64,000 nt of DNA from Bacteroidales bacterium (lineage in GTDB: Bacteria; Bacteroidota; Bacteroidia; Bacteroidales; GCA-2748055): assembly GCA_029210585.1 (NCBI GenBank), contig JARGFP010000022.1:1-64000 (forward strand), read 5' to 3'. This document shows positions 61,996-64,000 of this stretch, piece after piece (position 1 is the first letter of the stretch; each line of letters opens with the position of its first letter). A model generated the notes under the pieces. The model saw nothing but the letters and a program-made list of their open reading frames with translations. It ran no database searches and was not told where the DNA came from. The position numbers and the translations under genes were made by a program.

Positions 61996-63711
61996 CTAAA
62001 TTGCAATATAGTCATTCATTTTAAAGAGGTCAAACAATTTCTCCTGGACTTCGTCCATCCTGGTGAGTGTTTGAGTTTTCCGCTCCTTCATATTTCCCTG
62101 TCCTTTCTGCTTGGGATAAATATTGATCACCTGTTTGATTCCTTTCAGTGATTCATGCATCCGGCCCAGTGACAGGTTAATGTTTTCTTCCCTGGTCTTC
62201 TTGATCATCAGCGCCCTCATCAACAGCGTGATTGTACAATAGAGACCGTGAACCTTTATCTTTTGGTCAGTCCAGTGATTCAACGGCCACCAACACCCCG
62301 TCTTGCAGTCCTTGGTCTCTTTGAATATGTTCTCAATGACGTGTTGACCATGATAAGCCAGGATGATATCCTCTGTTTTCCAATTGTGATTATCGGTGAA
62401 CAGTATCTTCTTGCCCAGAAGGGTATCAGTCAGCTTTGCAAATTCTTCTCCGTCCAGAGAGTATTCTATCAGGGGGGTGGATTTTTTTTCCTGATAGTCC
62501 ACCCTGATCAGCTGTTTCATATATTGCCGTTTCAATATATCCTTTACATTTTTCTCGACAGATGTTTTGGTGGGTTTCTTGCCCCGGGTAATCAGGCCCT
62601 CAGCCCTGTCTGTCAACCGGCGGCTCAGTCCAGAGAGTTTTTCCTGGCATTTTTCAAGATCATTATACAATGTCTTAATCTGATCATTGTACAGGTGCTG
62701 ATTAAAGGTTACGATCACCGTTCTTTGTTCGCTATATACCTCCTTCTCTACACGTATAGCCTTCATGCTCTCCAGTTGCGGGTGTCCGGTCGATTCAAAT
62801 CGCTGGTCCGCATTGGAGATGGATGTCAATTCGGGATATTCATTCAACTTCAATGATCCTACAAAGTGGAAGGGTGACTGATCAATTTCGTCTATTGCCT
62901 CCGGAGAGTTATTTCCCTTATCAAATACAATGGTCATCGTGGACCCTGGGGTGAGCTTGTTCTTAAAAGCAGCCTGAAAGCCCGGAAGGATTTCTTTGAA
63001 CTTCGTTGCATCATGTACGTTGCCCTGGTACACATCAAAATATAGCGGCAAATGATGCTCCTTTGAACAAAACAGCGCATAATTTACCTGTCGCAGATTA
63101 GATCGACCCTGCTTGTTCTTCCCCCGCTGAGGGATATTGCAACGTTGGTTAAACGTGCTGATGAATGTGTAGAAATTTGTTTCATCAAAAGCAACACTCG
63201 AAAGATCAATATGAGCGGAGGACAGAGCACTGTTTAATACCTCTAACCAGACAGGCGTAATCTTCTCTTCCGGGATCAGGTTCATATGATCCCAGAAACG
63301 CTGCGAGGTCAACTGCTCTTTCTTAATGCCGGAGAAATGGTTTAACAATACGGTATTCTGGAACCATGACCACATGCCCCGTTTACTTACCGCTTCCAAA
63401 CCACGGTTTATGGTTGCAATTAACAAATACTCCCCGATACTGAGTCCTTGCTTCCTTTTAGGGAGCAGGCGGTCAATCTTTTCAACCATCTGGATCTCTT
63501 TTGCCAAAGAAAGATATGATGCCACACCCCCTAACTCAAACAAAACAGCATGATCAGGTGTGAGTGGATTCCCTTCAACGGCGTCCATGATATTGTCAAT
63601 GTCACCAAGGTATTTCTGCCACTCCCTACAGGACTTACCGCCTTTCCAGACCCTGTGTTCGGCATAGTAGTAAGTCTTCCCGTTTATTTTCTTGCGTGTG
63701 ATATAAGCCAT
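61996..63711 (-). CDS. IS1634-family DDE transposase
   Basis: 571 residues, full length. I start at ATG 63711 (MAYITRKKINGKTYYYAEHR), which is the usual family beginning; the longer frame adds an unconserved piece. The RNase-H-like core shows SSVAFDETNFYTFIS (first Asp), STMTIVFDKGNNSPEAID (second Asp) and HVIENIFKETKDCKTGCWW (Glu), with a long beta-rich insertion between. No frameshift or stop interrupts it, so the element is likely active. The start of the window carries a remnant of a related but distinct transposase. Confidence 0.92.
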   Translation of the reverse strand: MAYITRKKINGKTYYYAEHRVWKGGKSCREWQKYLGDIDNIMDAVEGNPLTPDHAVLFELGGVASYLSLAKEIQMVEKIDRLLPKRKQGLSIGEYLLIATINRGLEAVSKRGMWSWFQNTVLLNHFSGIKKEQLTSQRFWDHMNLIPEEKITPVWLEVLNSALSSAHIDLSSVAFDETNFYTFISTFNQRCNIPQRGKNKQGRSNLRQVNYALFCSKEHHLPLYFDVYQGNVHDATKFKEILPGFQAAFKNKLTPGSTMTIVFDKGNNSPEAIDEIDQSPFHFVGSLKLNEYPELTSISNADQRFESTGHPQLESMKAIRVEKEVYSEQRTVIVTFNQHLYNDQIKTLYNDLEKCQEKLSGLSRRLTDRAEGLITRGKKPTKTSVEKNVKDILKRQYMKQLIRVDYQEKKSTPLIEYSLDGEEFAKLTDTLLGKKILFTDNHNWKTEDIILAYHGQHVIENIFKETKDCKTGCWWPLNHWTDQKIKVHGLYCTITLLMRALMIKKTREENINLSLGRMHESLKGIKQVINIYPKQKGQGNMKERKTQTLTRMDEVQEKLFDLFKMNDYIAI

Positions 63712-63876
63712 AACAAGTTCTTTTTTATCATTTAGGGAGCATGTTACGAAATATATCAATGCAAAGCCAGTATTTTAAAGGGTTTAAGCTAACATCTTAT
63801 CAACAATTATTTAGGGGGCAGGAAGTGAATAAATTAACCAATTCTTTATCAGAAGGTTAACTTAATTGCTATATTG

Positions 63877-63897
63877 TAACTCGTAAACTCGGGCTAG
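63877..63897. repeat. Right terminal inverted repeat of the insertion sequence
   Basis: Reverse complement of 61915-61935 without mismatch. The right flank immediately outside is CAGACC. Confidence 0.9.
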
Positions 63898-64000
63898 CAG
63901 ACCAATGTGAATTTAAATAAGAACATACTCCACATTCTTCAGCAAGATTAAGCAAACTATCATAATAATTGATTTCATTCACATATTCAGGACTTCCTAT
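63898..64000 (-). pseudogene. Upstream part of a gene split by the insertion sequence (runs off the window)
   Basis: On the minus strand the frame is open from the window edge to the element and reads GSPEYVNEINYYDSLLNLAE then ECGVCSYLNSHWS. It continues in frame into 61914-61853 if the element is removed. The start lies outside the window, and I do not recognise the protein. Confidence 0.6.

Larger units (their letters stand above)
61915..63897 (-). mobile_element. Complete IS1634-family insertion sequence, 1983 bp
   Basis: The ends are perfect 21-bp inverted repeats (CTAGCCCGAGTTTACGAGTT plus A) at 61915-61935 and 63877-63897, followed by more diverged AT-rich continuations. It encodes a single full-length transposase on the minus strand. 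The outer CTAG is itself palindromic, so it could be part of the inverted repeat or a 4-bp target duplication. In-frame rejoining of the flanking gene favours the former. Confidence 0.9.

Overview
The window looks like a chromosomal piece of a Bacteroidota bacterium, probably class Bacteroidia, from a polysaccharide-degrading and pigmented lineage. The support is two SusC/SusD pairs, many Bacteroidetes-type lipoproteins, type IX secretion C-terminal domains, TAnnTTTG promoter elements, a bacterial glnS, and a carotenoid cluster with CruF- and CrtYcd-type enzymes. Family-level placement is not possible from sequence reading alone.

Layout. 1-2,000 is an accessory edge: the tail of an IS1634-like transposase, a Fic AMP-transferase (-) facing a 44-residue VbhA-like antitoxin (+) with overlapping stop codons, and a tandem pair of tRNA-Cys genes, one broken by a 45-nt palindromic insertion in the T-loop. 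2,074-9,659 holds a GH92 mannosidase-like lipoprotein, an FGE-like lipoprotein, a nitroreductase, a TonB-dependent receptor and a small secreted protein. 10,015-26,454 is one long + strand polysaccharide-utilisation operon: fasciclin lipoprotein, SusC, SusD, two more fasciclin lipoproteins, SusC, SusD, GH5. Opposing it (26,525-36,581, - strand) are a concanavalin-like lipoprotein, a GH20 hexosaminidase, a secreted GH26/beta-helix/T9SS fusion and a very large lamin-tail/T9SS protein. 36,884-43,300 (- strand) is a periplasmic sugar-derivative cassette: two Gfo/Idh/MocA oxidoreductases, ThuA, DUF6807 and a UroD-like protein.

43,403-52,382 is mostly housekeeping: a cysteine-rich CWC protein, folB, DUF3307, SatD, glnS, an outer-membrane barrel, tcdA, a TatD-family hydrolase and gltX. 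53,320-61,836 is a divergent carotenoid locus. The - strand carries crtD, cruF, crtW, an acyltransferase and a glycosyltransferase; the + strand carries crtI, crtB and a CrtYcd-type cyclase. Together they predict a monocyclic ketocarotenoid with a 1'-hydroxyl that may be glycosylated and acylated. An IS1634-family element (61,915-63,897) ends the window and splits a - strand gene whose halves rejoin in frame when the element is removed.

The most unusual recurring signal is structural. At many gene boundaries the last or first codons of a gene, with its stop or start codon, are repeated one to three times in tandem in the neighbouring intergenic DNA, in various stages of decay (near 6.85, 38.5, 40.9, 42.2, 50.0, 50.8, 55.4 and 56.8 kb). 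Other signals are three exact 16-bp repeats at 29-bp spacing in front of satD, and a 12-bp inverted repeat lying across the divergent crtD/crtI promoters.
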